Positions 26,525-36,064 of a DNA stretch of 64,000 bases are shown piece after piece. The stretch comes from an uncultured Erythrobacter sp. (GTDB lineage Bacteria; Pseudomonadota; Alphaproteobacteria; Sphingomonadales; Sphingomonadaceae): positions 702,733 to 766,732 of the forward strand of contig CANNCZ010000002.1 in NCBI GenBank assembly GCA_947503275.1, in the 5' to 3' direction. The notes under the pieces were generated by a model, which saw nothing but the letters and a program-made list of their open reading frames with translations, made no database searches and was not told the origin of the DNA. The position numbers and the translations under genes are program-made. How positions within the stretch are numbered: position 1 is the stretch's first letter; the number at the start of each line of letters is the position of its first letter.

Positions 26525-27517
26525 CTAAATGTCACCACCCGTTAGACGCTGGCAAACCATGTCTAGTTGATCGAGCGTCTTGTAACTGATTGAAATCGAA
26601 CCCGAACTGAGGTCAGCATCCGGCTTGATGCGCACCGCCAGCCCCAGAAACTCCTCCAAGTGCCGCTGCACAGCGACAATGTCCGCGTTAGCGTCAGGAG
26701 TTGATGAGGCTTTCTCGGGGCCCGCTTGATTTTGAGTGGCCTTCGCTGCCTGTCGAACAAGTTTTTCAACTTCCCGGACAGACAGGTTATCGTTCACAGC
26801 CCTCTTCGCCAGTGCGGCCGCGTCCTCCTGACCAATCAGAGCGCGTGCATGCCCCATAGATAAGCTGCCTACCTCAACGAGGTTCAATACATCATCAGGC
26901 AAGCCCAAGAGCCGCTGAATATTCGCAACGTGGCTGCGTGACTTCTCGACCATCCGTGCAATCTCAGCCTGCGTCATACCTTCCTGGTCGGACAATCGCT
27001 GATAGGCGCGCGCTTCTTCAACGGGATTGAGGTCTTCGCGTTGGAGGTTCTCAATCAACGCCAACGCCATCACCTCGCGCTCATCCAGGTCGCGGACCAA
27101 CGCAGGGATCTGATGCAATCGCGCTTTCTGCGCGGCACGCCAACGGCGCTCACCGGCGACAAGCTGATATCGCCCCGCCCCTTTCGGGCGCACAATAATG
27201 GGTTGAATTACACCACGTGTGGCAATCGACGCGGCCAGTTCATCCAGGGCCCCTTCATCGAAGTGTTTGCGTGGGTTGCCTGGAAGCGGCTCGATCGAAG
27301 ATATTGATAGCGATTTCAGGGCCAAATCGGACCCGGAGCCCCCTCCTTCTTGTAGTGTGCCGCCCTCCGCTGCTTCCGCAGAACGAACAAGCGGCTCTTC
27401 CCGTTTGGTTTCACCCAAAAGTGCGCCAAGGCCCTTACCAAGTTTCTTCTTGCGCCCTGCCGCACTGCTGCGCGGTGACGTTGACACTTCGCTGGTTGTT
27501 GAGGAATTCTTACTCAT
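26525..27517 (-). CDS. parB: Chromosome partitioning protein ParB
   Basis: 330 residues. The basic N-terminal ParA-activating segment is GRKKKLGKGLGALLGE. The CTP-binding/ParB-N region includes LPGNPRKHFDE and the GERRWRAAQKA motif. A helix-turn-helix follows (MTQAEIARMVEKSRSHVANIQRLLGLP), then a C-terminal dimerisation domain. ParB is a CTP-dependent clamp that loads at parS and spreads. Four parS or parS-like sites lie 0.9-4.1 kb upstream in this window. Its start overlaps the parA stop by 4 bp. Confidence 0.97.
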   Translation of the reverse strand: MSKNSSTTSEVSTSPRSSAAGRKKKLGKGLGALLGETKREEPLVRSAEAAEGGTLQEGGGSGSDLALKSLSISSIEPLPGNPRKHFDEGALDELAASIATRGVIQPIIVRPKGAGRYQLVAGERRWRAAQKARLHQIPALVRDLDEREVMALALIENLQREDLNPVEEARAYQRLSDQEGMTQAEIARMVEKSRSHVANIQRLLGLPDDVLNLVEVGSLSMGHARALIGQEDAAALAKRAVNDNLSVREVEKLVRQAAKATQNQAGPEKASSTPDANADIVAVQRHLEEFLGLAVRIKPDADLSSGSISISYKTLDQLDMVCQRLTGGDI

Positions 27518-28290
27518 GCTGCTTGCCTCGTTGGGGGAAATCGTCCGATCAATTCACGTGCCAACGCCATATAGGCCCGGCTGCCCACGCAATTGTTGTC
27601 ATAAATCAGCGCCGGCATCCCATGACTGGGCGCTTCAGACAGCCGAACATTGCGCGGGATGACAGTATCGAACACCAATTTACCAAGACAATCGCGAACA
27701 TCGTCGGCCACTTGGTCTGTGAGGCGATTGCGTCGATCATACATGGTCAAAGCAACGCCGATGATGTCGAGTTTCGGGTTAAAGCGCTGCTGAATACGCT
27801 CCACGGTCTGCAAAAGCTGACTCAAGCCCTCAAGTGCGAAGAATTCACACTGCAACGGGACCAACAACGTATCGGCTGCACACAACGCATTAAGCGTCAG
27901 CAGGCCAAGCGATGGGGGGCAGTCAATGAAGCAAATCTCATGCCCATCATGATCGGCCAGCGCGTTGCGCAACCGATCCGTCCGTCCATCAACCGAAACG
28001 AGCTCTATTTCAGCGCCGCTAAGGTCCACAGTTGCAGGGACGATATCAAGTCGAGGAATGTCGGTTTCAAGCGTAGCCTCACCCAGTGGCACTTCGTCCA
28101 CCAACAGATCATAGCTAGACACCTCACGCGCATCAGAATTTATACCCATGCCGGTGGATGCATTTCCTTGTGGGTCGAGATCGATGAGCAAGGTGCGCCA
28201 ACCCGTCGCAGCCATGGCAGTTGCCATATTGATGGCCGTGGTGGTCTTACCCACCCCACCCTTTTGGTTCGCAATGGCAATGGTCAACAT
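27514..28290 (-). CDS. parA: Chromosome partitioning ATPase ParA
   Basis: 258 residues from ATG 28290, which has GGAAAAGAG upstream. The longer frame to 28347 lacks support. Deviant Walker A KGGVGKTTTAINMATAMA lies at residues 9-26, with FIDCPPSLGLLTLNAL (A'/B motifs) and VTMYDRRNRLTDQVADDVR (effector contact) following. ParA forms an ATP-dependent gradient on the nucleoid that pulls the ParB-parS complex. Overlaps parB as ATGA. parA-parB are preceded by rsmG in the usual origin-region order. Confidence 0.97.
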   Translation of the reverse strand: MLTIAIANQKGGVGKTTTAINMATAMAATGWRTLLIDLDPQGNASTGMGINSDAREVSSYDLLVDEVPLGEATLETDIPRLDIVPATVDLSGAEIELVSVDGRTDRLRNALADHDGHEICFIDCPPSLGLLTLNALCAADTLLVPLQCEFFALEGLSQLLQTVERIQQRFNPKLDIIGVALTMYDRRNRLTDQVADDVRDCLGKLVFDTVIPRNVRLSEAPSHGMPALIYDNNCVGSRAYMALARELIGRFPPTRQAA

Positions 28291-28356
28291 CGCTCTTTTC
28301 CTTACTGAGGCCCGTCGGAACGGCGCCAATTCGCAATTTCCAAGCACATCGGAGCG

Positions 28357-28986
28357 TCAAGAACTCACGATGATGCCTGCATCGGGGTCGGTCAATGATT
28401 GTTCCACGTGAAACATCTTCCGAATCGAAAATTTCATCTGTTTTAGTTCGTGCGCTGCTGAACGGCCTTTGGGCAAGATGAAGCGCGTCGTCTTTGTGGA
28501 GAACGGTGCGGATAAACGGAGGAGTTTTTCCAATGGAGCGAAGGCTCTTGCGGAAATCACAGCCGCTTCGAACGGAGCAACCTGCTCCAAACGACACCCC
28601 TCAATGCGACAATTGTCGAGGCTCAGTTCTGACACGCAGTGCGCCAGAAAATCGACACGTCGCCCTCGGGATTCGACCAAAACGCACTCTATCTCGGGAC
28701 TTAGAATTGCGATCACCAATCCAGGTAAACCCGGGCCACTACCAAGATCCAGCCAGGGACCCGGTGTTTCACGTGAAACATATTGGAGCAATTGCGCACC
28801 ATCTGCGAGATGGCGAACCCACAAATTCTCCTCAGAGGCCTTGCTGATTAGGTTCTGCTTTTGATTTTCAGCCAATAGCAGTTGGGCGAACAACTCCATC
28901 CGATCCCATGCCTGAGGATCAGCACACACCTTCTCAACATAGGTGCGAGCCTCATTCTCATCAGCAAGCATACGCCGTTCACTCAT
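28357..28986 (-). CDS. rsmG: 16S rRNA (guanine527-N7)-methyltransferase RsmG
   Basis: 209 residues. The SAM site is [18 protein letters not shown] near residue 77. NLISKAS and [18 protein letters not shown] are typical, as is the late [13 protein letters not shown]. Methylates G527 of 16S rRNA. Two parS sites lie inside the gene: a perfect one encoding part of QYVSRETPG, and a one-mismatch one encoding MFHVEQ near the end. Overlaps mnmG as ATGA. Confidence 0.96.
   Translation of the reverse strand: MSERRMLADENEARTYVEKVCADPQAWDRMELFAQLLLAENQKQNLISKASEENLWVRHLADGAQLLQYVSRETPGPWLDLGSGPGLPGLVIAILSPEIECVLVESRGRRVDFLAHCVSELSLDNCRIEGCRLEQVAPFEAAVISARAFAPLEKLLRLSAPFSTKTTRFILPKGRSAAHELKQMKFSIRKMFHVEQSLTDPDAGIIVSS
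28400..28415. promoter_or_regulatory. parS centromere site, one mismatch
   Basis: TGTTCCACGTGAAACA matches the 16-bp parS consensus TGTTTCACGTGAAACA except for one base. It lies inside the 3' part of rsmG, 110 bp from the parA start. Confidence 0.88.
28765..28780. promoter_or_regulatory. parS centromere site, perfect match
   Basis: TGTTTCACGTGAAACA, an exact 16-bp palindromic parS sequence, sits in rsmG. ParB encoded 1.2 kb away is the expected ligand. Confidence 0.96.
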
Positions 28987-30836
28987 GCAGCGCGTTGCCA
29001 GCGGCGTGCATGAACAAGCAAAGCAGACAAAGCCGCAGGCGTCACACCAGGAACCCGCCCTGCCGCGGCCAGGGTTGTTGGAGAGGCTGACGTAAGACGC
29101 TCGACCATCTCGTTGGAGAGGCCCGGTACATCCAGGTATGGAAAGTCGGACGCTAGCGGCAGCTCTTCACTCGCCCTCAGGTCGCGCAATTCTGCCTCCT
29201 GCCGTGCAAGGTAAGGAGCATAAGCGGCATCCTCAGCCATTTCCTCGGTCAGCAACGGTTCGTTCTGCGCGATATCCCCGGTCCACAGCGCGAGAGCAGG
29301 CAAATCTATTCCATCGTGCCTCAGCCATTCCGCGACGGACTTTTCACCACCATCACGCCGTACAGGCAAACCATGCTCCGCCAGTTCCTTGGCGTGAATT
29401 TGAAGAGAAAACATCCCTGCGACCTCATCGCGCACCTTCTCGCGAGCATCGAACCAAGCCGATCGCTCGTCCCCGATGCATCCGGCTTGCAGCCCGAGTG
29501 CGGTTAAGCGGCTCGACGCGTTATTGGCTCTCAACCGCAGGCGATACTCAGCACGCGAAGTCAGCATGCGATAGGGCTCACTTACACCCTGCAATGTCAG
29601 ATCATCCACCATGACGGCGATGTACGAGTTTGCGCGGTCCAATGCTGGTGCTTGCCTGCCAAGGACAGCTGCGGCGGCCTCAAGCCCCGCGACTAAGCCT
29701 TGGGCAGCGGCCTCCTCATACCCGGTCGTTCCATTGATCTGCCCAGCACAATAGAGGCCCGGAATCGCACGAACTTGCAGATCGGGGGTAAGGGCGCGCG
29801 GATCGATATGGTCGTACTCGACGGCATAGCCCGGCACCGCCATCTCTACCGACCCTAACCCAGGCATTGCACGGAGCATGGAAAGTTGGACATCGACGGG
29901 AAGCGACGTGCTGATCCCATTCGGATAGACAAGGTGCGTCGACAGCCCCTCTGGCTCTAAGAAGACAAGATGACCATCCCGGTCGCCAAAGCGGTGGATC
30001 TTGTCCTCGATAGACGGGCAATAACGCGGTCCCGCAGCATCGATCGCACCTGAAAATAGAGGCGAGCGGTGCAGGTTTGCTCGAATGACATCATGCGCCT
30101 CCTGCGTGGTCCGCGTGATCGCACAAAAGACCTGTGGGTTCGCGCGCGCCTTGGACATCGGCGACATCGTCCAATTCGCATCGTCAGAAGGTTGGACATC
30201 AAGAGCCGACCAATCAACCGTGCGCCCGTCAAGGCGCGGTGGCGTACCAGTCTTAAGGCGGGCCATCGGAAGCTCTGCCCCGCGCAATTGTTGGGCCAAT
30301 CGAGCGGCAGCGTTTTCGCCTATTCGCCCTCCTTCAAAACGCTCTTCACCACGAAACAAAACACCGCCCAAGAATGTTCCGGTGCATACAATGACCCGGG
30401 TCGCGCGGAGCATGGTTCCATCGGCCAACTCTAGGCCAACAACTTGCCCTCCTTCTAATAGGAGGGCGGCAGCCTCGCCTTGAATCAAGGTAAGGTTTTG
30501 CTGTGATTGAACAATTCTCTGTACCGATGCTTTGAACAACACACGGTCTGCTTGAACGCGCGGACCCCAGACAGCGCTGCCTTTTGACTGGTTGAGCATC
30601 CGATAATGGATCGCACCAGCGTCCGCCGCTCGGCCGATTACACCATCAAGAGCATCGACTTCCCGGACCAAGTGACCCTTGCCCAAGCCGCCAATTGCGG
30701 GGTTGCAGCTCATTGCACCAACCGCTTCGAGGTCAAAGCTGACCAATCCGGTGGATGCACTCATGCGTGCGGCGGCACACGCCGCTTCAACTCCGGCGTG
30801 TCCTCCGCCGATCACAAGAACATCAAATGAATGCAT
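28983..30836 (-). CDS. mnmG: tRNA uridine-5-carboxymethylaminomethyl modification enzyme MnmG (GidA)
   Basis: 617 residues. The FAD site is [20 protein letters not shown] at residues 5-24. The MnmG signatures are [24 protein letters not shown] and [28 protein letters not shown]. The C-terminal helical domain ([22 protein letters not shown] onward) is complete. With MnmE it installs cmnm5 or nm5 groups at U34 of tRNAs. Its stop overlaps the rsmG start by 4 bp. The upstream intergenic region carries a perfect parS. Confidence 0.97.
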   Translation of the reverse strand: MHSFDVLVIGGGHAGVEAACAAARMSASTGLVSFDLEAVGAMSCNPAIGGLGKGHLVREVDALDGVIGRAADAGAIHYRMLNQSKGSAVWGPRVQADRVLFKASVQRIVQSQQNLTLIQGEAAALLLEGGQVVGLELADGTMLRATRVIVCTGTFLGGVLFRGEERFEGGRIGENAAARLAQQLRGAELPMARLKTGTPPRLDGRTVDWSALDVQPSDDANWTMSPMSKARANPQVFCAITRTTQEAHDVIRANLHRSPLFSGAIDAAGPRYCPSIEDKIHRFGDRDGHLVFLEPEGLSTHLVYPNGISTSLPVDVQLSMLRAMPGLGSVEMAVPGYAVEYDHIDPRALTPDLQVRAIPGLYCAGQINGTTGYEEAAAQGLVAGLEAAAAVLGRQAPALDRANSYIAVMVDDLTLQGVSEPYRMLTSRAEYRLRLRANNASSRLTALGLQAGCIGDERSAWFDAREKVRDEVAGMFSLQIHAKELAEHGLPVRRDGGEKSVAEWLRHDGIDLPALALWTGDIAQNEPLLTEEMAEDAAYAPYLARQEAELRDLRASEELPLASDFPYLDVPGLSNEMVERLTSASPTTLAAAGRVPGVTPAALSALLVHARRWQRAA

Positions 30837-30875
30837 GGATTGTCAGATAGGGGCTACGCAGAATTTCGTCAAAGC

Positions 30876-30891
30876 TGTTTCACGTGAAACA
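30876..30891. promoter_or_regulatory. parS centromere site, perfect match, intergenic
   Basis: TGTTTCACGTGAAACA lies in the 79-bp gap between mnmE and mnmG and is the only site of the group that is free of coding constraint. Confidence 0.96.
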
Positions 30892-30915
30892 CCGCACGGT
30901 GTTACCCAATCACCG

Positions 30916-32202
30916 CTATTTCCCGATACAGAACCGACCAAACAGTGCGTCGAGCATGTCTTCGGTGGTCGCACGCCCAATCAACCGATCAAAAGCCACA
31001 CGAGCCTGTCTCAACTCCTCGGCAATAAGCAGCAAGTCGGTGTGTGCACCAGCCCCTTGTAAGCCATCTCTTGCCTCACCCAACCTAGCGAATTGCCGCG
31101 CATTGAGTGTCGCCTCACCGGGTTTCGGCAAGGCAATGCGCGCCGCTTCGATCAGAGCTTTCTTCAGAGCCGCCAAACCTTCACCAGAAACAGCGGAGAC
31201 CGAGAATACGGGAGCAATCTTTGCAACAAAGTCGTTTGCGTCTAGTCGCGCTGCTACTTCCCAACTTCCCGCTGGTCCTGCCGCTTGAGGTCCAAGCCAC
31301 AAAACCACGTCAGCCTTTTCGAATTCAGCCCTAGCCCTCACTATGCCGATCTCTTCGATCTCTTCCGCCGCCTCATCGCGCAGGCCAGCGGTGTCGACGA
31401 ATGAGAACGGAACCCCCCCAATACCAACTGAACGCTCAATGACATCGCGCGTGGTCCCCGCAATCGCCGAAGTGATGGCCGCTTCGCTCTCAACCAGAGC
31501 GTTGAACAGAGTCGATTTCCCCGAATTGGGCGGCCCAGCCAACACTACACGGAACCCTTCCCGCAATTTCTCTGATCTAGGCTGGTCAAGCATCGCTGCC
31601 AGTTCCCGGGACAATTCACCGATGTTCCACGTGAAACCATCTGGTATCTCGCTCACATCGTCCTCGTCGGAGAAATCCAGCGCCGCTTCGATTTGGGCAG
31701 AAAGCACCAAGACCCTTTCACGCCAAGCCTCCACCTTAGATGATAAGGAGCCGCTGGCATTCGCGACCGCAGCTGCGCGCTGCAACTCTGTCTCAGCCTC
31801 AAGGAGATCGGCCAGCGCCTCAGCTTCGGCAAGATCAAGCCGTCCATTGGCAAAGGCCCGACGGGTGAACTCCCCTTCCTGCGCTGGTCTCAACCCTTCG
31901 ATCGCGCTCAGCGCCGAGGAAACAGCTGCAAGGACCGCCCTGCCCCCATGACACTGCAATTCAGCACAGTCTTCGCCTGTCGCAGACTGAGGGCCGGGAA
32001 ACCACAGGACGAGTGCTTCATCAAGCAGATTGCCCGACGCACCATACAACTTCGCTAGACTGGCTCTTCGCGGGACTATCTGTCTGCCTATAAGCGACAC
32101 CAAAGCGTCGCCGGCCCGCGGTCCGCTGATCCGGATCACAGCAATTGCTGCAGGAGGCGAGCCGCTCGACACCGCGAAAATGGTGGCGTTTTCCGTACCC
32201 AT
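30916..32202 (-). CDS. mnmE: tRNA modification GTPase MnmE (TrmE)
   Basis: 428 residues. The N-terminal THF-binding domain has IFAVSSGSPPAAIAVIRISGP. The G domain begins with GPPNSGKSTLFNAL near residue 220 and has the DTAGLRD switch II. The C-terminal end FGRFCIGK has the conserved CIGK with the catalytic cysteine. Slightly shorter than E. coli MnmE (454). The K-loop region is SEAAITSAIAGTTRDVIE. It works with MnmG. A two-mismatch parS-like sequence sits within the gene. Confidence 0.96.
   Translation of the reverse strand: MGTENATIFAVSSGSPPAAIAVIRISGPRAGDALVSLIGRQIVPRRASLAKLYGASGNLLDEALVLWFPGPQSATGEDCAELQCHGGRAVLAAVSSALSAIEGLRPAQEGEFTRRAFANGRLDLAEAEALADLLEAETELQRAAAVANASGSLSSKVEAWRERVLVLSAQIEAALDFSDEDDVSEIPDGFTWNIGELSRELAAMLDQPRSEKLREGFRVVLAGPPNSGKSTLFNALVESEAAITSAIAGTTRDVIERSVGIGGVPFSFVDTAGLRDEAAEEIEEIGIVRARAEFEKADVVLWLGPQAAGPAGSWEVAARLDANDFVAKIAPVFSVSAVSGEGLAALKKALIEAARIALPKPGEATLNARQFARLGEARDGLQGAGAHTDLLLIAEELRQARVAFDRLIGRATTEDMLDALFGRFCIGK
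31623..31638. promoter_or_regulatory. parS-like site, two mismatches
   Basis: TGTTCCACGTGAAACC differs from the parS consensus at two positions. It lies in mnmE and encodes part of FTWNIGE. It is probably a weaker site of the same cluster. Confidence 0.62.
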
Positions 32203-32248
32203 GGACGGGAAGCCTTTCTTTGGCTCTGTCGAAGCTCAGTTAAGGAGC

Positions 32249-32536
32249 TTAGTCAGCTTTATCATCAGAAGGTTTCTTGCGCCGAGATGATGATGATGAG
32301 CCAGATGATGCCCCTCTCATGCCGCTCTCAACAAAGTTCTGGAACATTTTCAGTCCGACCTGGCCCATTGGCGCCAAAGCCTGAGCGTATTCCTGGAGCT
32401 GATCTGGGCTGCTTACGCCCTTCATCGCCTTAGTGATATTATCGACATAGACATTGTTGGCTTGGCTCACATCCGGCAGGCCCATGAAGGTGCGTGCTTC
32501 TTCTGGAGTGCACTCGATTTCAATATTGACCTTCAT
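32249..32536 (-). CDS. DUF6489 family protein
   Basis: 95 residues. The first half MKVNIEIECTPEEARTFMGLPDVSQ is the family signature and is followed by an amphipathic helix region (LQEYAQALAPMGQVGLKMFQNFVESGM). The tail is low-complexity Ser-rich and then Lys/Asp. No signal peptide. Function unknown. I recall this family mainly from sphingomonads and relatives. It lies 47 bp upstream of mnmE and may share its promoter. Confidence 0.78.
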   Translation of the reverse strand: MKVNIEIECTPEEARTFMGLPDVSQANNVYVDNITKAMKGVSSPDQLQEYAQALAPMGQVGLKMFQNFVESGMRGASSGSSSSSRRKKPSDDKAD

Positions 32537-32661
32537 GTCTCTCTCCCTTGGGCTATTTCATGCCTATTTGGGTTACCCTGCCCCATATCGCAATGTGCAA
32601 CGACGATGCTCCCACTACAGCGCCTTTGCATCACCTCACAATCTGACCTAGCGTCCCGCCT

Positions 32662-33072
32662 ATGGCAAACACCGTTTCAATCGAAGAGTGCCTCGAAAAA
32701 TGGCACACAGTGGTCTCAAAGGGCCAAACTGCCGAGGATCTGAGTGGGATATTGCACGAGAATGCAGTGTTTCACTCCCCCGTCGTACACACACCGCAAG
32801 AAGGTAAACCGATCGTGATCGCTTACCTATCTGCTGCCGGAGAGACTCTGGGCAACGGCAATTTCCGCTATCTGCGCGAAGTTTTCAGCGGCAACACAGT
32901 TGTGCTGGAATTCGAAACCCAGATGGAGGGTATTCACGTCAATGGGGTCGATATCATCACCTTTGACGATGCCGGCCTGATTACCGATTTCAAAGTGATG
33001 ATCCGCCCATTGAAGGCTGTGAATAAGGTATGGGAAATGATGGGCGCGCAGTTGGAGCGCCAGAAAGCTTAG
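32662..33072 (+). CDS. NTF2-like (SnoaL/DUF4440-type) protein
   Basis: 136 residues with an NTF2-like alpha+beta pattern: a helical start (SIEECLEKWHTVVSKG), LHENAVFHSPVVHTP, then IIGE-type strands FSGNTVVLEFETQMEGIHVNGVDIITFDDAGLITDFKVMIRPLKA. The His in VFHSP and the VMIRP segment are common in the family. Function cannot be set from sequence. It could be an isomerase or a binding protein. Convergent with rho across an 11-bp hairpin. Confidence 0.8.
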   Translation: MANTVSIEECLEKWHTVVSKGQTAEDLSGILHENAVFHSPVVHTPQEGKPIVIAYLSAAGETLGNGNFRYLREVFSGNTVVLEFETQMEGIHVNGVDIITFDDAGLITDFKVMIRPLKAVNKVWEMMGAQLERQKA

Positions 33073-33079
33073 CTGCGAG

Positions 33080-33110
33080 TTGGGGCAGGGATCAAAGCGC
33101 CCTGCCCCAA
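33080..33110. terminator. Convergent hairpin between the NTF2-like gene and rho
   Basis: TTGGGGCAGGG (33080-33090) pairs with CCCTGCCCCAA (33100-33110), a perfect 11-bp stem and 9-nt loop. No T-run on either side. It is probably a bidirectional transcript end or stabiliser. Confidence 0.55.
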
Positions 33111-33123
33111 ACGCGGATGCCGA

Positions 33124-34389
33124 TTACTGATTCATCGTATCGAAGAAGTCTTCGTTGGTTTTCGAATCCTTCATCTTGTCGAGCAGGAATTCCATAGCGT
33201 CGACGGTGCCCATCTGCATAAGGATACGGCGCAGGACCCACATTTTCGAGAGCTTATCCTTCTCCACCAGCAGCTCTTCCTTACGCGTGCCGGATTTGCC
33301 GACATCGAGTGATGGGAAGATGCGTTTGTCGGAGACTTTACGATCCAGGACGATCTCAGAGTTGCCGGTGCCTTTGAATTCCTCAAAGATAACCTCATCC
33401 ATGCGACTGCCAGTGTCGATCAAGGCCGTGGCGATGATCGACAACGAACCGCCTTCCTCGATGTTACGCGCCGCACCAAAGAAGCGTTTGGGACGTTGGA
33501 GCGCGTTTGCATCCACACCACCGGTCAACACTTTACCTGAGCTTGGTACGACCGTGTTGTAAGCGCGACCAAGGCGAGTGATCGAGTCCAGCAGGATCAC
33601 AACATCGTTCTTGTGCTCAACCAGTCGTTTGGCTTTTTCAATAACCATTTCAGCGACTTGGACGTGACGATTAGCCGGTTCGTCAAAAGTTGAGGAGATC
33701 ACCTCGCCTTTCACGCTGCGCTGCATATCGGTGACTTCTTCTGGACGTTCATCAACCAGCAGCACCAATAGGAACACTTCTGGGTGGTTGTCCGTGATAG
33801 CCTTCGCGATATTCTGCAACAGCACCGTCTTACCAGTGCGCGGCGGCGCAACGATCAAGGCACGTTGACCTTTACCCTGCGGCGAGATGATATCGATCAC
33901 CCGCGCAGATTTGTCCTTCACCGTGGGATCAAGCGTGTCGAGCGAAAGTTTCTCATCCGGATAAAGTGGAGTGAGGTTGTCGAAGTTGGTCCGCATCCGC
34001 ACCGCATCCGGCTCTTCAAAGTTCACCGTGCTTAGGCCGGTCAGAGCAAAATACCGCTCTTCGCCTTTGGGCGCACGAATCTCGCCTTCAACGGTATCGC
34101 CGGTGCGAAGGCCCCATTTGCGGATCTGGTTGGGGGAAACATAGATATCGTCAGGGCCAGCGAGATAATTGGCCTCTGGGCTACGCAGGAAGCCAAAACC
34201 ATCTTGCAGCACTTCAATAGTGCCGATGCCCATGATTTTTTCTTCGTATTCTTCATCTTCGGCCAGCTCGCGCAGGATGCTGAACAGCAGGTCCTGTCGG
34301 CGCATGGTGGATGCACTTTCCACGCCCAATTCTTCGGCCATGGCGACCAGCTCGGCCGGAGTGCGTGTTTTTAAGTCTTTGAGATGCAT
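33124..34389 (-). CDS. rho: Transcription termination factor Rho
   Basis: 421 residues. The N-terminal RNA-binding domain has [38 protein letters not shown]. The RecA-like ATPase has Walker [18 protein letters not shown] near residue 180 and Walker [17 protein letters not shown]. The Q-loop and R-loop ([19 protein letters not shown]) are intact. Terminates transcription at rut sites. A gap of about 207 bp to the upstream hemJ could hold an autoregulatory leader. I see no clear element there beyond a weak TGGCC/GGCCA hairpin near 34500. Confidence 0.97.
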   Translation of the reverse strand: MHLKDLKTRTPAELVAMAEELGVESASTMRRQDLLFSILRELAEDEEYEEKIMGIGTIEVLQDGFGFLRSPEANYLAGPDDIYVSPNQIRKWGLRTGDTVEGEIRAPKGEERYFALTGLSTVNFEEPDAVRMRTNFDNLTPLYPDEKLSLDTLDPTVKDKSARVIDIISPQGKGQRALIVAPPRTGKTVLLQNIAKAITDNHPEVFLLVLLVDERPEEVTDMQRSVKGEVISSTFDEPANRHVQVAEMVIEKAKRLVEHKNDVVILLDSITRLGRAYNTVVPSSGKVLTGGVDANALQRPKRFFGAARNIEEGGSLSIIATALIDTGSRMDEVIFEEFKGTGNSEIVLDRKVSDKRIFPSLDVGKSGTRKEELLVEKDKLSKMWVLRRILMQMGTVDAMEFLLDKMKDSKTNEDFFDTMNQ

Positions 34390-34596
34390 TGTGTATTCGT
34401 TCCAATAAGGGGAATGGCCGGCGGGTCAGTGGCTCTGCGAAATGATGACCTATCTATGTGGTACCGGGGCAGAGCGTGGGCTTGGAGAAAGCAGACCTGG
34501 CCGTGCACTATGCAAGGCCAATGCCGAGGTGATGGATGCAAATTATGCTCAGCGGACGCTGAGGTCAATCACAGGATTGCAAATTCGCACATTTCC

Positions 34597-35043
34597 TCAA
34601 AACGGCTTGAGGTAAACCAGCACGATAATCAGCACGAGCAACAGGCCGGGGACTTCCCCAATCAGGCGCAGTGTCTTCTCGCTCAGGGGTCGTTCGCCGC
34701 GAGCCATCTTCTTTGTCTGAGCAACCAGCCAGCCGTGATAACCACTCAGGATCACAACAAGGGTCAGTTTCGCGTGAAGCCAGCCAGCGCCGACAAAGTA
34801 CTGACCCGATATCGCAATCGACAAGCCGAAAATCCAAACGAGGATCAGGCTCGGCGTCAGAATGATCCTGCGCAATTTGCCCATACGCACGGCCCATTTC
34901 GCCTCGCCCTCTGATCCGGGCGGATGATCGAGCATGTAGATACACTGACGCGGCAGCATAAAGAGCCCGGCAAGCCAGAACACCATGAAGATCACATGGC
35001 CGATCCTCAGCCAATCCGAAATCGCGAGCAGCGCGTCTTGCAT
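34597..35043 (-). CDS. hemJ: Protoporphyrinogen oxidase HemJ
   Basis: 148 residues with four predicted membrane helices. The HemJ signature WLRIGHVIFMVFWLAGLFMLPRQCIYM contains the conserved His and Arg and matches the family's 'WFAGLFYLPR' text. A conserved Lys region is WLHAKLTLVVILSGYHGWL. Converts protoporphyrinogen IX to protoporphyrin IX, using heme as cofactor. It begins 4 bp after the hemE stop, so it is cotranscribed with hemE, and both act in late heme synthesis. Confidence 0.93.
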   Translation of the reverse strand: MQDALLAISDWLRIGHVIFMVFWLAGLFMLPRQCIYMLDHPPGSEGEAKWAVRMGKLRRIILTPSLILVWIFGLSIAISGQYFVGAGWLHAKLTLVVILSGYHGWLVAQTKKMARGERPLSEKTLRLIGEVPGLLLVLIIVLVYLKPF

Positions 35044-35047
35044 CGCC

Positions 35048-36064
35048 CTAACCCCTCACAGCTTTGAGAAGCTGCTCGACATGTTCGATCGGTGTAAATT
35101 GTCCGATACCGTGACCAAGGTTGAAGACATGAGGACGCCCTTCAAAGGCCTCCAGAACTGCCTTCACGCGCACAGGCAGAGCAGGACCGCCTGCTTCGAC
35201 CAAAAGCGGGTCAAGATTGCCTTGGACCGGCATACCTTCGGGGAGGACCGAATTCGCCCATGCAGGATCAAGCGATTCATCAAGGCCAACCGCATCCACA
35301 CCCGTCTCACGCGCATAGGCAGGAAGTTTAGCCCCTGACCCCTTCGGAAAGCCTATTACAGGCACGTCAGGATGCGATTGCTTGATTGCCGCGGTGATTT
35401 TCGCATTAGGTGCAATAACCCAGCGCTCAAACTCATCCGGAGCCAGACTGCCAGCCCAACTGTCGAACAATTGGATCGCTTCAGCTCCTGCATCGATCTG
35501 ACCGCGCAGATATTCGATTGTCACCGTGATGATCGCTTCGCAGATCGCCTCAAGCCGAGCAGGATCGCGATAAGCCAGCAATCGTGCTGGTCCTTGATCC
35601 TTCGATCCCTCGCCAGCGATCATATAAGTCGCAACCGTCCATGGAGAGCCTGCAAAGCCAAGCATGGTCACATCATCGCTGATCTGTGCTCGTGTGCGCC
35701 GAACAGTCTCATAGACTGGGTCAAACCGTTCATGTGCACTCGTGAAATCGTCGAGCTTCGCTTCGAGCAGAGTGGGACTGAGCTTCGGCCCCTCGCCAGC
35801 CATAAAGGCAAGTCCCTGACCCATGGCATGCGGTACGATCAAGATATCAGAGAACAGAATAGCCCCATCAAAACCGAACCGCCTGATAGGCTGCACTGTA
35901 ACCTCAGCAGCAGCCTCGCTATCATAGACAAGCTCTAAAAAGCCGCCTTTTTCAGCGCGCAATTCGCGATATTCGGGGAGGTATCGACCAGCCTGACGCA
36001 TAAGCCAGACAGGAGCGATATCGTGGATTTGACCATTTAAGGTTTCGAGCAAAGGACCAGGCAT
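35048..36064 (-). CDS. hemE: Uroporphyrinogen decarboxylase
   Basis: 338 residues. The N-terminal signature PVWLMRQAGRYLPEYRELRA is present, and the substrate-binding segment GFAGSPWTVATYMIAGEGS is present. DSWAGSLAPDEFERWV and LGHGIGQFTPIEHVE are typical. It decarboxylates uroporphyrinogen III to coproporphyrinogen III. Divergent from ppsR, with the candidate replication origin between the two starts. The hemE/origin arrangement is the same as in Caulobacter. Confidence 0.97.
   Translation of the reverse strand: MPGPLLETLNGQIHDIAPVWLMRQAGRYLPEYRELRAEKGGFLELVYDSEAAAEVTVQPIRRFGFDGAILFSDILIVPHAMGQGLAFMAGEGPKLSPTLLEAKLDDFTSAHERFDPVYETVRRTRAQISDDVTMLGFAGSPWTVATYMIAGEGSKDQGPARLLAYRDPARLEAICEAIITVTIEYLRGQIDAGAEAIQLFDSWAGSLAPDEFERWVIAPNAKITAAIKQSHPDVPVIGFPKGSGAKLPAYARETGVDAVGLDESLDPAWANSVLPEGMPVQGNLDPLLVEAGGPALPVRVKAVLEAFEGRPHVFNLGHGIGQFTPIEHVEQLLKAVRG

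Noticed and set aside
27213..27222. CCACGTGTGG in parB, considered as a fifth parS
   Set aside because: It shares CACGTG with parS but lacks the GTTTC/GAAAC arms that define the 16-bp site.
27217..28308. Open frame of 363 codons on the + strand across parA and parB
   Set aside because: Antisense shadow of two well-supported genes. Its protein text is low in conserved motifs and rich in residues from complementary codons.
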